Shown: positions 18,634 through 27,362 of the stretch, in pieces
Layout: every line of letters starts with the position of its first letter
Position numbering within the stretch: the stretch's first letter is position 1
Assembly: GCA_963169345.1 (NCBI GenBank)
Contig: CAUJCT010000043.1
Location: forward strand, 1-64,000
Direction: 5' to 3'
Length of the DNA stretch: 64,000 bases
DNA from: Bacteroidota bacterium
GTDB lineage: Bacteria > Bacteroidota > Bacteroidia > NS11-12g > UBA955
Program-made: the position numbers and the translations under genes
Notes under the pieces: model-generated
What the model was told of the DNA's origin: nothing
Seen by the model: the letters and a program-made list of their open reading frames with translations, nothing else
Database searches by the model: none

Positions 18634-18790
18634 TGCTGCAAAATTAAACAGAATAGATTTGATGACCTAATGAGAGTAGGCTCAGAATATCAAATATTTA
18701 TATTTTGTGGATAATTGAAATAATTTTACTTACCAATTGACTCAATTATAAAATATGTTTGTATTAACAACCATTTAATAAATAAATAAA

Positions 18791-19219
18791 ATGAACACGA
18801 AAACGATTTTAGGAACAATTGCCGGAGGGGTGGCATTTTTCCTGTCAGGATGGCTCATTTATGGGATTATTCTGGAAAACCTAATGAAGAATGAAGATCC
18901 GAATGGATTTATGCGACCGGATGGCAACTATATCTGGTGGGCATTGATTGCAGGTAATTTTGTATGGGGATTCTTTCTCACCTGGATTATGCAATCGAGA
19001 AATGAAACGGGTTGGCAAAAGGGCATGATGACCGGATTAGTTGTCGGTGTATGTACGGGACTGGCATTTGATTTAGGCATGTATGCCATGTCAAACTTGT
19101 TTTCAGAATTTGGTCCAGTGTTTATAGATGTAATTGCTAACACACTATTGTATGTAATTGCTGGTGCTGTTATTGGACTTGTATTGGGCAGCAATCAGAA
19201 AGAAGCAAATGCAAGCTAA
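18791..19219 (+). CDS. Small integral membrane protein, unknown function
   Basis: This 142-residue protein has four likely membrane helices (about 7-27, 48-68, 79-101 and 112-134), with a short loop 'NEDPNGFMRPDGNYIWW' after the first. The glycine-rich helices and the 'GWQKGMMTGLVVG' turn resemble small DUF1761-type membrane proteins, but I cannot assign it with confidence. A possible -7 box TATGTTTG (18754-18761) gives a 29-base A/T-rich leader. It is followed by a hairpin at 19265-19285. Confidence 0.65.
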   Translation: MNTKTILGTIAGGVAFFLSGWLIYGIILENLMKNEDPNGFMRPDGNYIWWALIAGNFVWGFFLTWIMQSRNETGWQKGMMTGLVVGVCTGLAFDLGMYAMSNLFSEFGPVFIDVIANTLLYVIAGAVIGLVLGSNQKEANAS

Positions 19220-19264
19220 GTAAAAATTCAACTACCAAATTGATAGAAACTAGATTAATTTTGT

Positions 19265-19290
19265 GGGTCGGCAATTTGTCGACCCATTTT
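19265..19290 (+). terminator. Hairpin with T-run: terminator of the upstream gene or leader structure
   Basis: GGGTCG (19265-19270) pairs with CGACCC (19280-19285) across a nine-base loop and is followed by ATTTTT. It ends directly before the ATG at 19292, and a TAATTTTG box (19256-19263) lies just in front. It may terminate the upstream transcript or fold in the leader of the next one. Confidence 0.45.
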
Positions 19291-19291
19291 T

Positions 19292-19804
19292 ATGAAACCT
19301 ATTTCAGCAATTCTCATTTTATTGGCATTAGCTTGCAACACATCAGACAAAACGATTCAAAAACTATCATGGTTGAATGGCACATGGCAAATAATTGATA
19401 CATCCTATTCCAATCATGGCGTACAGGTTTTCGAAAAATGGACTGCTTCAGGAGATACCGCTTATCACGGATTGACCTATTCGGTGCATCAGGGCGATAC
19501 AGAAATACTGGAAGCGCTTCAAATCGGACACAGAGGCAAAGACCTGTATTATATTGCGACAGTCAACAATCAAAATGGCGGAGAATCTGTACCATTTAAA
19601 AGTGAATACACGACAACTGATTCTTTATGTTTTGGCAATCCTGAGCATGATTTTCCAAAATTCATTCAATACTTCAGAGAAAAAGACGGGACAATTACAG
19701 CTGTGGTTTCAATGGAGAAACATGCATACAGTCAATTGCAAACAGATGTTTTTAAAAACAACCGTGACGCTGTCATGTTTAAATTGAAAAAAGTATCTCA
19801 ATAG
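19292..19804 (+). CDS. DUF6265-like lipoprotein
   Basis: This 170-residue protein begins with a short lipoprotein signal (MKPISAILILLALACNTSD, Cys at 15). The remainder has the calycin-like pattern of the DUF6265 family: 'LSWLNGTWQI', 'VFEKWTASGDTAYHGLTYSV', and 'FGNPEHDFPKFIQYFR' toward the C-terminus. Such proteins are periplasmic or secreted and have no known reaction. The next gene begins seven bases after its stop, so the two are probably co-transcribed. Confidence 0.72.
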   Translation: MKPISAILILLALACNTSDKTIQKLSWLNGTWQIIDTSYSNHGVQVFEKWTASGDTAYHGLTYSVHQGDTEILEALQIGHRGKDLYYIATVNNQNGGESVPFKSEYTTTDSLCFGNPEHDFPKFIQYFREKDGTITAVVSMEKHAYSQLQTDVFKNNRDAVMFKLKKVSQ

Positions 19805-19810
19805 ATTCAG

Positions 19811-20692
19811 ATGAAATCCATCAGAAAGAGTCTGGATTTTATCATTTATTCCAACCTGTTCATTGCGCTGGTTGCTTTAGCATTCACGTTTGAAGCACAA
19901 ATTTTACTTGGTCAGCCCCTCTCCTGGCATCCTTATTTATTCATCATTTTCTTTGCTACTTTTTTTGACTACAATCTACATCGGCTATATACGCTTATCA
20001 GATATCCTTCAGCCATTGCATTAGAGAAACACCAATGGGTAAGAAAACACAAGTTAACATTTTACATTTTGATGTGTATATCCACTATCGGATTTATAAT
20101 CGCTATCTGGAATGCCAAACCTGAAGTTCTGATTGTTTTATCCCCCCTGGCCCTGTTGACAGTATTTTATTCAATTCCATTTTATAAGAGTAACAACAAA
20201 ACACTCAGGTTAAGAGACATTCCTTTTTTAAAGTTATTTTTAATTGCATTCAACTGGACCATTATCACACTTTTGTTGCCCCTGGTTCAGGCAGGACAAT
20301 CCATTAATATTACAGACTTTCTGGCTTTATCACTTGAGCGATTTTTATTTATGTGTGCCATTTGCCTGCCGTTTGATATACGGGACATGGAATCGGATGC
20401 AGCATCCGGATTATCGACCATACCTATAAAAATTGGAGAGAAGGCTGCATGGCAACTAACAGGCGGATTGATGATAACTTCAATTGCAGTTTCTTTGCTC
20501 TATCACGGAGTAAAAGGTGATTATTTCATAGCGGCAGCATTTGTGTTAAGCGGTTTACTCAATTTAGTTTTAATTCAATCGAAGCAACTCAGACAACATC
20601 CCAACTTTCATCATGGCATTGTAGATGGGACTATGCTCATACAGGCAATGAGTATTGTATTGGCTGAATGGTTAAAGACTGTTATTCTGTGA
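19811..20692 (+). CDS. UbiA-like membrane prenyltransferase family protein (divergent)
   Basis: This 293-residue protein has about eight or nine membrane helices. The fold and the 'FDIRDMESDAASGLSTIPIKIG' segment (~195-215) match the second Asp-rich motif of the UbiA superfamily. The first Asp-rich motif (NDxxD) is replaced by 'FATFFDYNLHRLY' (~50-62), so catalysis by the usual two-metal mechanism is doubtful. It is not a standard MenA, although menD and menB are in this window. It follows the DUF6265-like gene by six bases. A quinone or lipid-related role is possible but not shown. Confidence 0.62.
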   Translation: MKSIRKSLDFIIYSNLFIALVALAFTFEAQILLGQPLSWHPYLFIIFFATFFDYNLHRLYTLIRYPSAIALEKHQWVRKHKLTFYILMCISTIGFIIAIWNAKPEVLIVLSPLALLTVFYSIPFYKSNNKTLRLRDIPFLKLFLIAFNWTIITLLLPLVQAGQSINITDFLALSLERFLFMCAICLPFDIRDMESDAASGLSTIPIKIGEKAAWQLTGGLMITSIAVSLLYHGVKGDYFIAAAFVLSGLLNLVLIQSKQLRQHPNFHHGIVDGTMLIQAMSIVLAEWLKTVIL

Positions 20693-20841
20693 GGTTTTTA
20701 GAAATTCAACCTAGCAGGTAAATGGCCTTAAATTGCAAAAAATCAATGATGTAATTCGTTAAAAAAATTAAGTTAACCTGGAAGGTTGATTTTTATTGAG
20801 ATTCTATATGTTAATTTAAACAGGATATTCTGTCTACTATC

Positions 20842-21477
20842 TCACATAATCATTGATATGAAACGCATCAAAAATATGCCTCCAATGACCATTAACAGTA
20901 TGCCAAAATATTTATTGACATGAAATACGATGCGCGAATTGAGTCGTTTACCAATGAGATGCGAGAGAAACACTTTTATAACATCCATCATAAACAAGAC
21001 TACCAGAATAGAAATAAGATTTACCCCAAGCAAGAGTTTGTAATGCGGCTCACCCAAATATTCTTTGCTGATGGATGCCATTACATTGAACCACAAGATA
21101 AATGTAAAGGGATTGATCAGATTGAGCCAGAAACCTTTTAACAAACTTTTAGTGGAAGGTACACGAGCAGAATAGGATTGTAAAAAAGCTTTGTATTGAT
21201 GTCTGAAATATTTAAGTCCTAATAAGACCAGAGCAACGGAGGCAAACAGAGAATACAATTTTTGGAAATTAGGAGACTGCATAAACTCGGCTGCTCCGAA
21301 TACACATAAAATAGCAACGAGTAAATCGCTGAGAAAAACACCGGAGGCTAGAATGACACCTTTCTTAAATCCTTCCTGTATGCTGGTATGTACCAGTTTG
21401 AAAAAGGCCGGGCCAAATAAAAGAATACTGATGACAAACCCTTGCCACAAACCGTTTAATATTGGGAATACTAGCAT
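20842..21477 (-). CDS. LysE-family exporter
   Basis: This 211-residue protein has six predicted helices in the LysE/RhtB arrangement. The N-terminal 'GPAFFKLVHTSIQEGFKKGVILASGVFLSDLLVAI' pattern (shortened) and the middle 'KGFWLNLINPFTFILWFNVM' motif, with the conserved NP, are diagnostic. Members export amino acids or related small metabolites. Its start lies one base after the stop of the thioredoxin-like gene upstream, indicating one transcript. The substrate is unknown. Confidence 0.86.
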   Translation of the reverse strand: MLVFPILNGLWQGFVISILLFGPAFFKLVHTSIQEGFKKGVILASGVFLSDLLVAILCVFGAAEFMQSPNFQKLYSLFASVALVLLGLKYFRHQYKAFLQSYSARVPSTKSLLKGFWLNLINPFTFILWFNVMASISKEYLGEPHYKLLLGVNLISILVVLFMMDVIKVFLSHLIGKRLNSRIVFHVNKYFGILLMVIGGIFLMRFISMIM

Positions 21478-21478
21478 A

Positions 21479-22648
21479 TTATTTTTTCAATTCATCCAGG
21501 AGTTTCTGCAGTTCCTGCTCCATTCCTTTTACGTAGCCAAAATACACCTTTACAACAATACCATTTCTGATGACAATCAGTCGCGGAAATCCGGTTACAC
21601 CATATTCATAAAGCACTTGCTTGCTCGTTTTTACAATGGGATATACAATTTGATGGTCGCTGACGAATGTATTCAGATTATCCCAATCCGTGCTAAAAGC
21701 GTTTACGCCAACTACTGTTACACCCTGAGAAGATAAGTTTTTATAAATGGCATTTAATTCAGGTAATGCCGTGATACAAGGTTTGCAGGTCGTATAAAAA
21801 AAATCGAGCACTATAATAGAATCCTTAAGATGAATGAGATTAAATGGTTTTCCATCGTAAGTATTTGCTGTAAACATGTATGCGGTATCGCCAATTTTAA
21901 GTTTTCTGTATAAATCCTTTTTAGCCGCTTTTAAAGAATCACCGTTGGGCACTGCTTTAATTACATTTAAAAAAGAATCCGCTTTGTTTTTGATTTGATG
22001 AATATTGAATTGTTTGTTAGTATTAATTTCAATCAATTCATAGGAAGCATACTGAACTCTGGTACCACTGGTAGTAACTGTAATTTCAGAAACCGGCAGA
22101 TAACTTGACTTCGCAATTTTCAAAACTGATTTAGCAATATAAGATACTCTTCCCTTGTTGTCTTTACCGGTATCCGTTTTATTGAGTTCAAAAAAATCTT
22201 TTGTCTCACTTTTTAATTCATACTGATTGAGATTTTCTTTGGTTAAATACAAAGGTGTGTAAAGATAAGCTTTCAGATTTTCATTGAATTTTTCCGTTTG
22301 TTGATTGTTCTGACAGAAATGCAATTGTTCTTTATAATTCATTCTGCAAATCTCATTGCCATTGCTGGCTGCCAGACTTCGGGGAGAGCCGCTGCGCTTG
22401 TAATTGATGATGTGCCAGCCGATGTATGCAGATTCATTTTGAGTATACACAGAAGAACTATAAGTTTCGATCAGTGTATCTTTTTCAAGTGGATATTTAA
22501 AACTGCGATTAAATACTATATCATAATTTTGGTATTCGTCAGTAGCTTTAAGTATTTTTTTAACAAGGTCTTTAGGCAGGTCGGCAGAAAAAAGGTGAGA
22601 AACAGGTCCGCATATAAACAATAGGACAAAAGGCTTGAATATGTTCAT
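21479..22648 (-). CDS. TlpA-like thioredoxin-fold periplasmic protein
   Basis: This 389-residue protein has a signal peptide (1-22, ending HLFSA) and an N-terminal ~230-residue beta-rich region typical of Bacteroidota TlpA proteins. The C-terminal redoxin domain (~250-389) carries the CxxC active site as 'FYTTCKPCITALPEL'. A cis-Pro region 'GVTGFPRLIVIRNG' follows. It would reduce or isomerise disulfides in periplasmic proteins. It is the first gene of a pair with the LysE exporter and diverges from the enoyl-CoA hydratase gene, with 43 bases between the start codons. Confidence 0.85.
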   Translation of the reverse strand: MNIFKPFVLLFICGPVSHLFSADLPKDLVKKILKATDEYQNYDIVFNRSFKYPLEKDTLIETYSSSVYTQNESAYIGWHIINYKRSGSPRSLAASNGNEICRMNYKEQLHFCQNNQQTEKFNENLKAYLYTPLYLTKENLNQYELKSETKDFFELNKTDTGKDNKGRVSYIAKSVLKIAKSSYLPVSEITVTTSGTRVQYASYELIEINTNKQFNIHQIKNKADSFLNVIKAVPNGDSLKAAKKDLYRKLKIGDTAYMFTANTYDGKPFNLIHLKDSIIVLDFFYTTCKPCITALPELNAIYKNLSSQGVTVVGVNAFSTDWDNLNTFVSDHQIVYPIVKTSKQVLYEYGVTGFPRLIVIRNGIVVKVYFGYVKGMEQELQKLLDELKK

Positions 22649-22679
22649 TTGTAGTTCTACAAGTATAATTCAAAAGGAT

Positions 22680-22687
22680 TAAATTTG
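22680..22687 (+). promoter_or_regulatory. -7 box of the crotonase gene
   Basis: TAAATTTG ends four bases (caac) before the ATG at 22692. I see no good -33 element at the usual distance, so this rests on the -7 match and its placement. Confidence 0.45.
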
Positions 22688-22691
22688 CAAC

Positions 22692-23465
22692 ATGTATCAG
22701 ACTATTACCACAACAAATGAGGCATCCATACTCACGATTACCATTAATAGAGAGAGCAAGCTTAATGCTTTGAACATGGAAACTTTGAGAGAAATCAAAG
22801 AGGCCGTTATAGCTGCTAATAAAGATAACACAGTTAGTGGCATTATATTAACCGGAGCCGGAGCTAAAGCATTTGCAGCCGGTGCAGATATTTCAGAGTT
22901 TGTTAATTTCAATTCAAAACAAGCCAATAAAATGTCAGCGGATGGACATGAAACCATGAACACAATTGAGCGTTCGGGTAAACCGGTCATTGCAGCTGTT
23001 AATGGATTTGCATTGGGTGGTGGTTGCGAACTGGCTATGTCCTGTCATTTAAGAGTTGCTTCCGAAAATGCAAAATTCGGGCAACCAGAAGTGAATCTGG
23101 GCGTTCCTCCGGGATATGGTGGTACACAAAGATTAATTCAATTGATAGGAAAAGCAAAAGCTACAGAATTATTACTGACTGCAGATGCAATTGGTGCAAA
23201 CGAAGCTATGGAATACGGTCTGGTTAATGATGTAGTGCCTGCGGAAGACCTTTTGCCTAGATGTGCAGAAATCTTAAATAAAATTGCCGGTAAATCTCCA
23301 ATGGCTGTTGCAGCTGTTATAAGATGCATCAACGCGCATTTTGCCGAAGGAGAAGATGGATTCAAAACAGAAATCGAAGAGTTTGGCAAAGCATTTGAAA
23401 CTACTGACTTTAAAGAAGGTACAGATGCATTCCTCAATAAAAGAAAAGCTAATTTTGCCAGGTAA
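22692..23465 (+). CDS. Enoyl-CoA hydratase (crotonase family)
   Basis: This 257-residue protein has the crotonase fold: the oxyanion-hole segments 'AFAAGADISEF' (~57-67) and 'GFALGGGCELAMSC' (~103-116), and 'FGQPEVNLGVPPGYGGTQRL' (~134-153) with the catalytic glutamates expected of enoyl-CoA hydratases. It would hydrate 2-enoyl-CoA in fatty acid or branched-chain degradation. The -7 box ends four bases before the ATG, so a leaderless mRNA is likely. Its last 41 bases overlap the start of the downstream GH3 fusion gene in another frame. A second crotonase family member, menB, is at 53124. Confidence 0.9.
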   Translation: MYQTITTTNEASILTITINRESKLNALNMETLREIKEAVIAANKDNTVSGIILTGAGAKAFAAGADISEFVNFNSKQANKMSADGHETMNTIERSGKPVIAAVNGFALGGGCELAMSCHLRVASENAKFGQPEVNLGVPPGYGGTQRLIQLIGKAKATELLLTADAIGANEAMEYGLVNDVVPAEDLLPRCAEILNKIAGKSPMAVAAVIRCINAHFAEGEDGFKTEIEEFGKAFETTDFKEGTDAFLNKRKANFAR

Positions 23466-26295
23466 GCAATACCGATTACGCCTGTTAAATCTGGCTGTTA
23501 TAATTATAATGGCCATTACATGCATTCATGCTCAGGATGCGGAATTTTGGTATGAACATCAGTTGAAATCTATGAATCTGGATCAAAAAATTGGTCAGCT
23601 CTTCATGATTTCCGCTTATTCCAATAAAGACGATAAACACACTGCTGAAATAGAGCGATTGATTCAGGATTACCATATTGGTGGCCTGATATTCATGCAA
23701 GACAATCCGATTCGACAGGCCTGGCTTTGCAATTATTATCAATCCATTTCAAAGACACCTCTTATGATTAGCATAGATGGTGAATGGGGTTTGGCTATGC
23801 GACTTAAAAACACCTGTCATTTTCCCTATGCTTTAACGATGGGTGCATTGAGCAATGATTCGCTTGTTTTTGAAGTTGGAGCTGCTATTGCCAAACAATG
23901 TAAGCGTATTGGTATACATGTCAATTTTGCACCTGACATTGATATCAACTCCAACCCAAATAATCCAATTATTGGTTTCCGTTCATTTGGTGAAAGTAAA
24001 CAACAGGTAGCGAAACTCGGATTAGCCTACAGTTTAGGTATGATGAGTCAGAATGTAATGCCTTGCGGTAAACATTTTCCGGGACATGGCGACGTACACA
24101 CCGACTCTCATCTTGGCCTGCCGGTCATTGATAAATCTTTAGCAGAACTGGATTCCTCAGAATTATATCCTTTCAGACAACTGATCCAATCAGGAGTTCC
24201 ATCCATGATGGTTGCACACCTTCAAATGCCTCAACTGGATGCGAGGATCAACAGACCAGCCTCTTTGTCGAAGGCAGTTATCGATACATTGCTCAGACAA
24301 AAAATGGGTTTTGATGGTTTGCTGTTTACCGATGCACTCAATATGAAAGGGGTTTCTTCCTTCTTTGCTCCGGGTGAATTGGAACTGGAAGCCATTCTTG
24401 CAGGCAATGATGTTTTACTTTTTTGTGAAAATGTACCCGTAGCTTTTGCTAAAATAAAGGAAGCCGTAATGAATGGCACTCTGAGTGAAAAAGAGTTGGA
24501 TAAGCATGTTTTAAGAATCCTGAAATGGAAGCAGTATGTCGGATTAGATCATTATGAGCCAATCGTCACCAAGCACCTGGAACGCGACCTGGCAGGTAAA
24601 GAATTTGATAATTTACAACAAAGAATTGCCAATGAAGCTGTCAGTATTCCTGTTAAAAGTCAACAATGTTTACCATTAAAAGCCAAAGAGAAAGTGCTTT
24701 TTGTAGCTGTTGGTGATTTACCTCATTCAGAATGGAGAAATCAATGTGAAGATATTCGTGGCGCAGTTTACAAAGCCTTGCCGAAGAATCCTTCAATTGA
24801 AAAAATTAATTCAATTGTTGCATTGGCAAAACAATTTGACAAAGTGGTAGTGAGTTTTCATCAGCCAAAAGTATGGAGTCAGGGCAATGGAGGCTACCTC
24901 GAAAATGATTTCAAGCTGGTAAGCAAATTATCCCATGTTAAGAAAACGGTATTAGTTGGATTTTTCAATCCATATATTTTCAATCGATTTAATCAGAAAG
25001 TAAGCATAGTGGCTGCTTATGAAGACAATGCATTTTTTCACAAAGCTGCTATGGATTTAATTTTAGGCAGAATACCAGAGAAAGGTAAAATGCCTGTGAC
25101 CTTAAAAAACAGAACACCTGAAGCAGGCTCAACCAAAGCTATTTCATCGGATAAATTAAATGAAATTGATCAGGTAGCGGCTCAACTTATACAAAAGAAA
25201 GGTGCTCCGGGTTGCAGAGTGTTTGTTTTAAAGGATGGCATAGAAGTTTTCAATCGTTCTTATGGTCACTTAAATTATGACAAGCAAAAGAAAGTCAATG
25301 ACAGTACTTTATATGACATTGCCTCGATTACTAAAGTTGCCGCTACGACTTTAGCTGTAATGAAACTTTATGAAAACGGACAACTTGATATCACCAAAAC
25401 ATTAGGGTATTATTTGCCTAAGGCGAGAAATACCAACAAAGAACATTTAGTCATATCGGATATCTTACAACACAGAGCAGGATTAACTGCATGGATTCCA
25501 TTTTATAAAGAAACTCTTCCATACATTGACAGTGTGTATTGTGCCAAAAGTGATTCAGCTTTTTGTGTTAAAGTAGCGGATAAGCTGTTCATGCTAAAGG
25601 CTAATAAAGACACCATTTACAAGAGGATATTTGATTCACCTCTGGAGAGTAGAACCTACAGGTACAGTGATTTAAGCATGATTTTAATGCAATTGGTTGT
25701 TGAGAAAATCAGTGGTGTATCACTGGATACATTTATGCAAGACAGTTTTTACTCACCTATGGGATTAAAGGATATTGGCTATAACCCATGGAAGCATCAC
25801 GACATAAATAATATTGCTCCAACTCAAGTTGACAGACTATTCAGAAAACAGGAGTTATGTGGTTATGTGCACGACCCGGCTGCCGCTATGCTAGGCGGTG
25901 TGAGCGGACATGCTGGCTTGTTTTCAACTGTGCAGGATTTGGGTTTCCTTATGCAGATGCTGGCAGATGGAGGTGTATATGAGGGTAAAAGATATTTAAA
26001 GCTCGAAACTATACAGAAATTTACCTCATATCAACGGTCTGATTCGAGAAGAGGTCTAGGATTTGACAAGCCTGATTTTAGCGGTAAAACCAGTCCGGCT
26101 AGTTTGATGGGAAGCAAATTGATGTTTGGCCATACAGGTTTTACTGGCACTTGTGTTTGGGTTGACCCTGAATACAATTTAGTATTTGTTTTTTTAAGTA
26201 ACCGTATTTGTCCGGATGAAGAGAATAAGGAACTAATCAATGGCAATTACAGAATCATCATGCAAGACATCATTTACAAAGCAATGGGATTATAA
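23425..26295 (+). CDS. GH3 beta-N-acetylglucosaminidase fused to a serine beta-lactamase-like hydrolase
   Basis: The protein has 956 residues from the ATG at 23425. Longer starts run deep into the preceding gene; TTG at 23455 is another option just before the signal peptide (ends CIHAQ). The N-terminal GH3 domain (~40-365) holds 'KHFPGHGDVHTDSH' (~216-229) with the His of the NagZ-type Asp/His pair, and the nucleophile Asp in 'FTDALNMKG' (~303). A GH3 C-terminal-like domain follows (~420-560). A class C beta-lactamase/serine hydrolase domain spans ~575-956, with SxxK as 'ASITK' (~633-637), 'YSD' (~747) and 'HTGFTGT' near the end. This fusion is known in Bacteroidota and probably trims cell-wall muropeptides. 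Overlap with the crotonase gene suggests co-transcription. Confidence 0.9.
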   Translation: MHSSIKEKLILPGKQYRLRLLNLAVIIIMAITCIHAQDAEFWYEHQLKSMNLDQKIGQLFMISAYSNKDDKHTAEIERLIQDYHIGGLIFMQDNPIRQAWLCNYYQSISKTPLMISIDGEWGLAMRLKNTCHFPYALTMGALSNDSLVFEVGAAIAKQCKRIGIHVNFAPDIDINSNPNNPIIGFRSFGESKQQVAKLGLAYSLGMMSQNVMPCGKHFPGHGDVHTDSHLGLPVIDKSLAELDSSELYPFRQLIQSGVPSMMVAHLQMPQLDARINRPASLSKAVIDTLLRQKMGFDGLLFTDALNMKGVSSFFAPGELELEAILAGNDVLLFCENVPVAFAKIKEAVMNGTLSEKELDKHVLRILKWKQYVGLDHYEPIVTKHLERDLAGKEFDNLQQRIANEAVSIPVKSQQCLPLKAKEKVLFVAVGDLPHSEWRNQCEDIRGAVYKALPKNPSIEKINSIVALAKQFDKVVVSFHQPKVWSQGNGGYLENDFKLVSKLSHVKKTVLVGFFNPYIFNRFNQKVSIVAAYEDNAFFHKAAMDLILGRIPEKGKMPVTLKNRTPEAGSTKAISSDKLNEIDQVAAQLIQKKGAPGCRVFVLKDGIEVFNRSYGHLNYDKQKKVNDSTLYDIASITKVAATTLAVMKLYENGQLDITKTLGYYLPKARNTNKEHLVISDILQHRAGLTAWIPFYKETLPYIDSVYCAKSDSAFCVKVADKLFMLKANKDTIYKRIFDSPLESRTYRYSDLSMILMQLVVEKISGVSLDTFMQDSFYSPMGLKDIGYNPWKHHDINNIAPTQVDRLFRKQELCGYVHDPAAAMLGGVSGHAGLFSTVQDLGFLMQMLADGGVYEGKRYLKLETIQKFTSYQRSDSRRGLGFDKPDFSGKTSPASLMGSKLMFGHTGFTGTCVWVDPEYNLVFVFLSNRICPDEENKELINGNYRIIMQDIIYKAMGL

Positions 26296-26297
26296 GT

Positions 26298-26774
26298 ATG
26301 TTACGTGCGCTGCAACAGGAAGACTACAAGCTGATAGGTCAATGGGCCAGCAATCCATTCGAACTGTTCAGATTTGCAGCAGATACCTGGCAGTTTCCAG
26401 TAACTGAAGCATCCGTTACTGAATATATCTCCAAAAATAAAAGCCGTTATCAGTTTATATTCGAACAAAATGGTATATCTGCCGGATTTTGTGAGCTTAT
26501 TCTGAAAGATACTGATACACCCAGATTATCCAGAATTATACTGGGTTCAGCATTCAGAGGCAGAGGCTGGGGAAAAGTCATGATTAATGAAATGCTTGAT
26601 AAATGCAGAGAATTATCCAGTTTAAAGAAAGTCTATCTCTATGTAATAGAAAGCAATGAAGCTGCCCGAAAATGCTATGAATCCTGCGGATTTGTCTATG
26701 AGAATGAAGAGAAACTTGTTTTGCATTTTGAATCACAGCACTACCCTATTCTTAAAATGAGTTGCATCTTATAA
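26298..26774 (+). CDS. GNAT family N-acetyltransferase
   Basis: This 158-residue protein has the acetyl-CoA-binding loop 'FRGRGWGKVMINEML' (~90-104) and the C-terminal 'NEAARKCYESCGFVYE' motif of GNAT acetyltransferases. It starts two bases after the stop of the GH3 fusion and overlaps the next GNAT gene through TAATG. It is the first of three adjacent, mutually divergent GNAT genes. The acceptor substrate is unknown. Confidence 0.85.
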   Translation: MLRALQQEDYKLIGQWASNPFELFRFAADTWQFPVTEASVTEYISKNKSRYQFIFEQNGISAGFCELILKDTDTPRLSRIILGSAFRGRGWGKVMINEMLDKCRELSSLKKVYLYVIESNEAARKCYESCGFVYENEEKLVLHFESQHYPILKMSCIL

Positions 26775-27343
26775 TGGATGAAAAAATTAATATACCGGTT
26801 TTAGAAACAGAAAGATTGCTCTTGCGCAAAATGGACAAATCAGATGTCAAAGAGATTTTTTATTTGCGTTCAGATAAAGACATGATGCGGTATATACCGC
26901 GACCATTGTGTGTTACTGAAGAAGATGCTTTAAAATTAATCAGACTCATTCAACAAGGCTATCGCAAAAACACCGGCATTAATTGGGGCATTACAGTTAA
27001 ACCGGATAATACTTTAATAGGTACAGTGGGATTTGTGCGCATGCATCCTGAACACAACAGAGCTGAATTAGGCTATATGCTGGATAAAAACCACCACAGA
27101 AAAGGCATCATGACTGAAGCTGTTGCAAAGGTTATAGAATATGGTTTTGAACAGATGCATTTACACACAATAGAAGCTGTTATTGATCCGGGTAACATTG
27201 CTTCTGAGATTTTACTTAAGAATTTTGGTTTTGAGAAGGAAGCTCATTTTAAAGAAAACTTTCTTTATGAAGGCCAATATCTGGACTCCGTTCATTACAC
27301 ATTGTTTGAAGAATCCTATCGCTCTTCAATCATGAAACAATAA
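26774..27343 (+). CDS. GNAT family N-acetyltransferase, RimJ/RimL-like
   Basis: This 189-residue protein begins at the ATG that overlaps the preceding stop as TAATG; an in-frame start 12 bases earlier is less likely. 'ETERLLLRKMDKSDVKEIF' at the N-terminus, 'ELGYMLDKNHHRKGIMTEAV' (~95-114) and 'NIASEILLKNFGFEKEAHF' are typical of the RimJ/RimL branch, which acetylates protein N-termini or small amines. It is translationally coupled to the first GNAT gene. The substrate is not known. Confidence 0.87.
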   Translation: MDEKINIPVLETERLLLRKMDKSDVKEIFYLRSDKDMMRYIPRPLCVTEEDALKLIRLIQQGYRKNTGINWGITVKPDNTLIGTVGFVRMHPEHNRAELGYMLDKNHHRKGIMTEAVAKVIEYGFEQMHLHTIEAVIDPGNIASEILLKNFGFEKEAHFKENFLYEGQYLDSVHYTLFEESYRSSIMKQ

Positions 27344-27362
27344 GAAGTAAATTAGGACAAGT

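Noticed and set aside
23341..23424. Upstream extension of the GH3 fusion gene
   Set aside because: It would overlap the crotonase gene by 125 bases and put 28 polar residues before a normal signal peptide.
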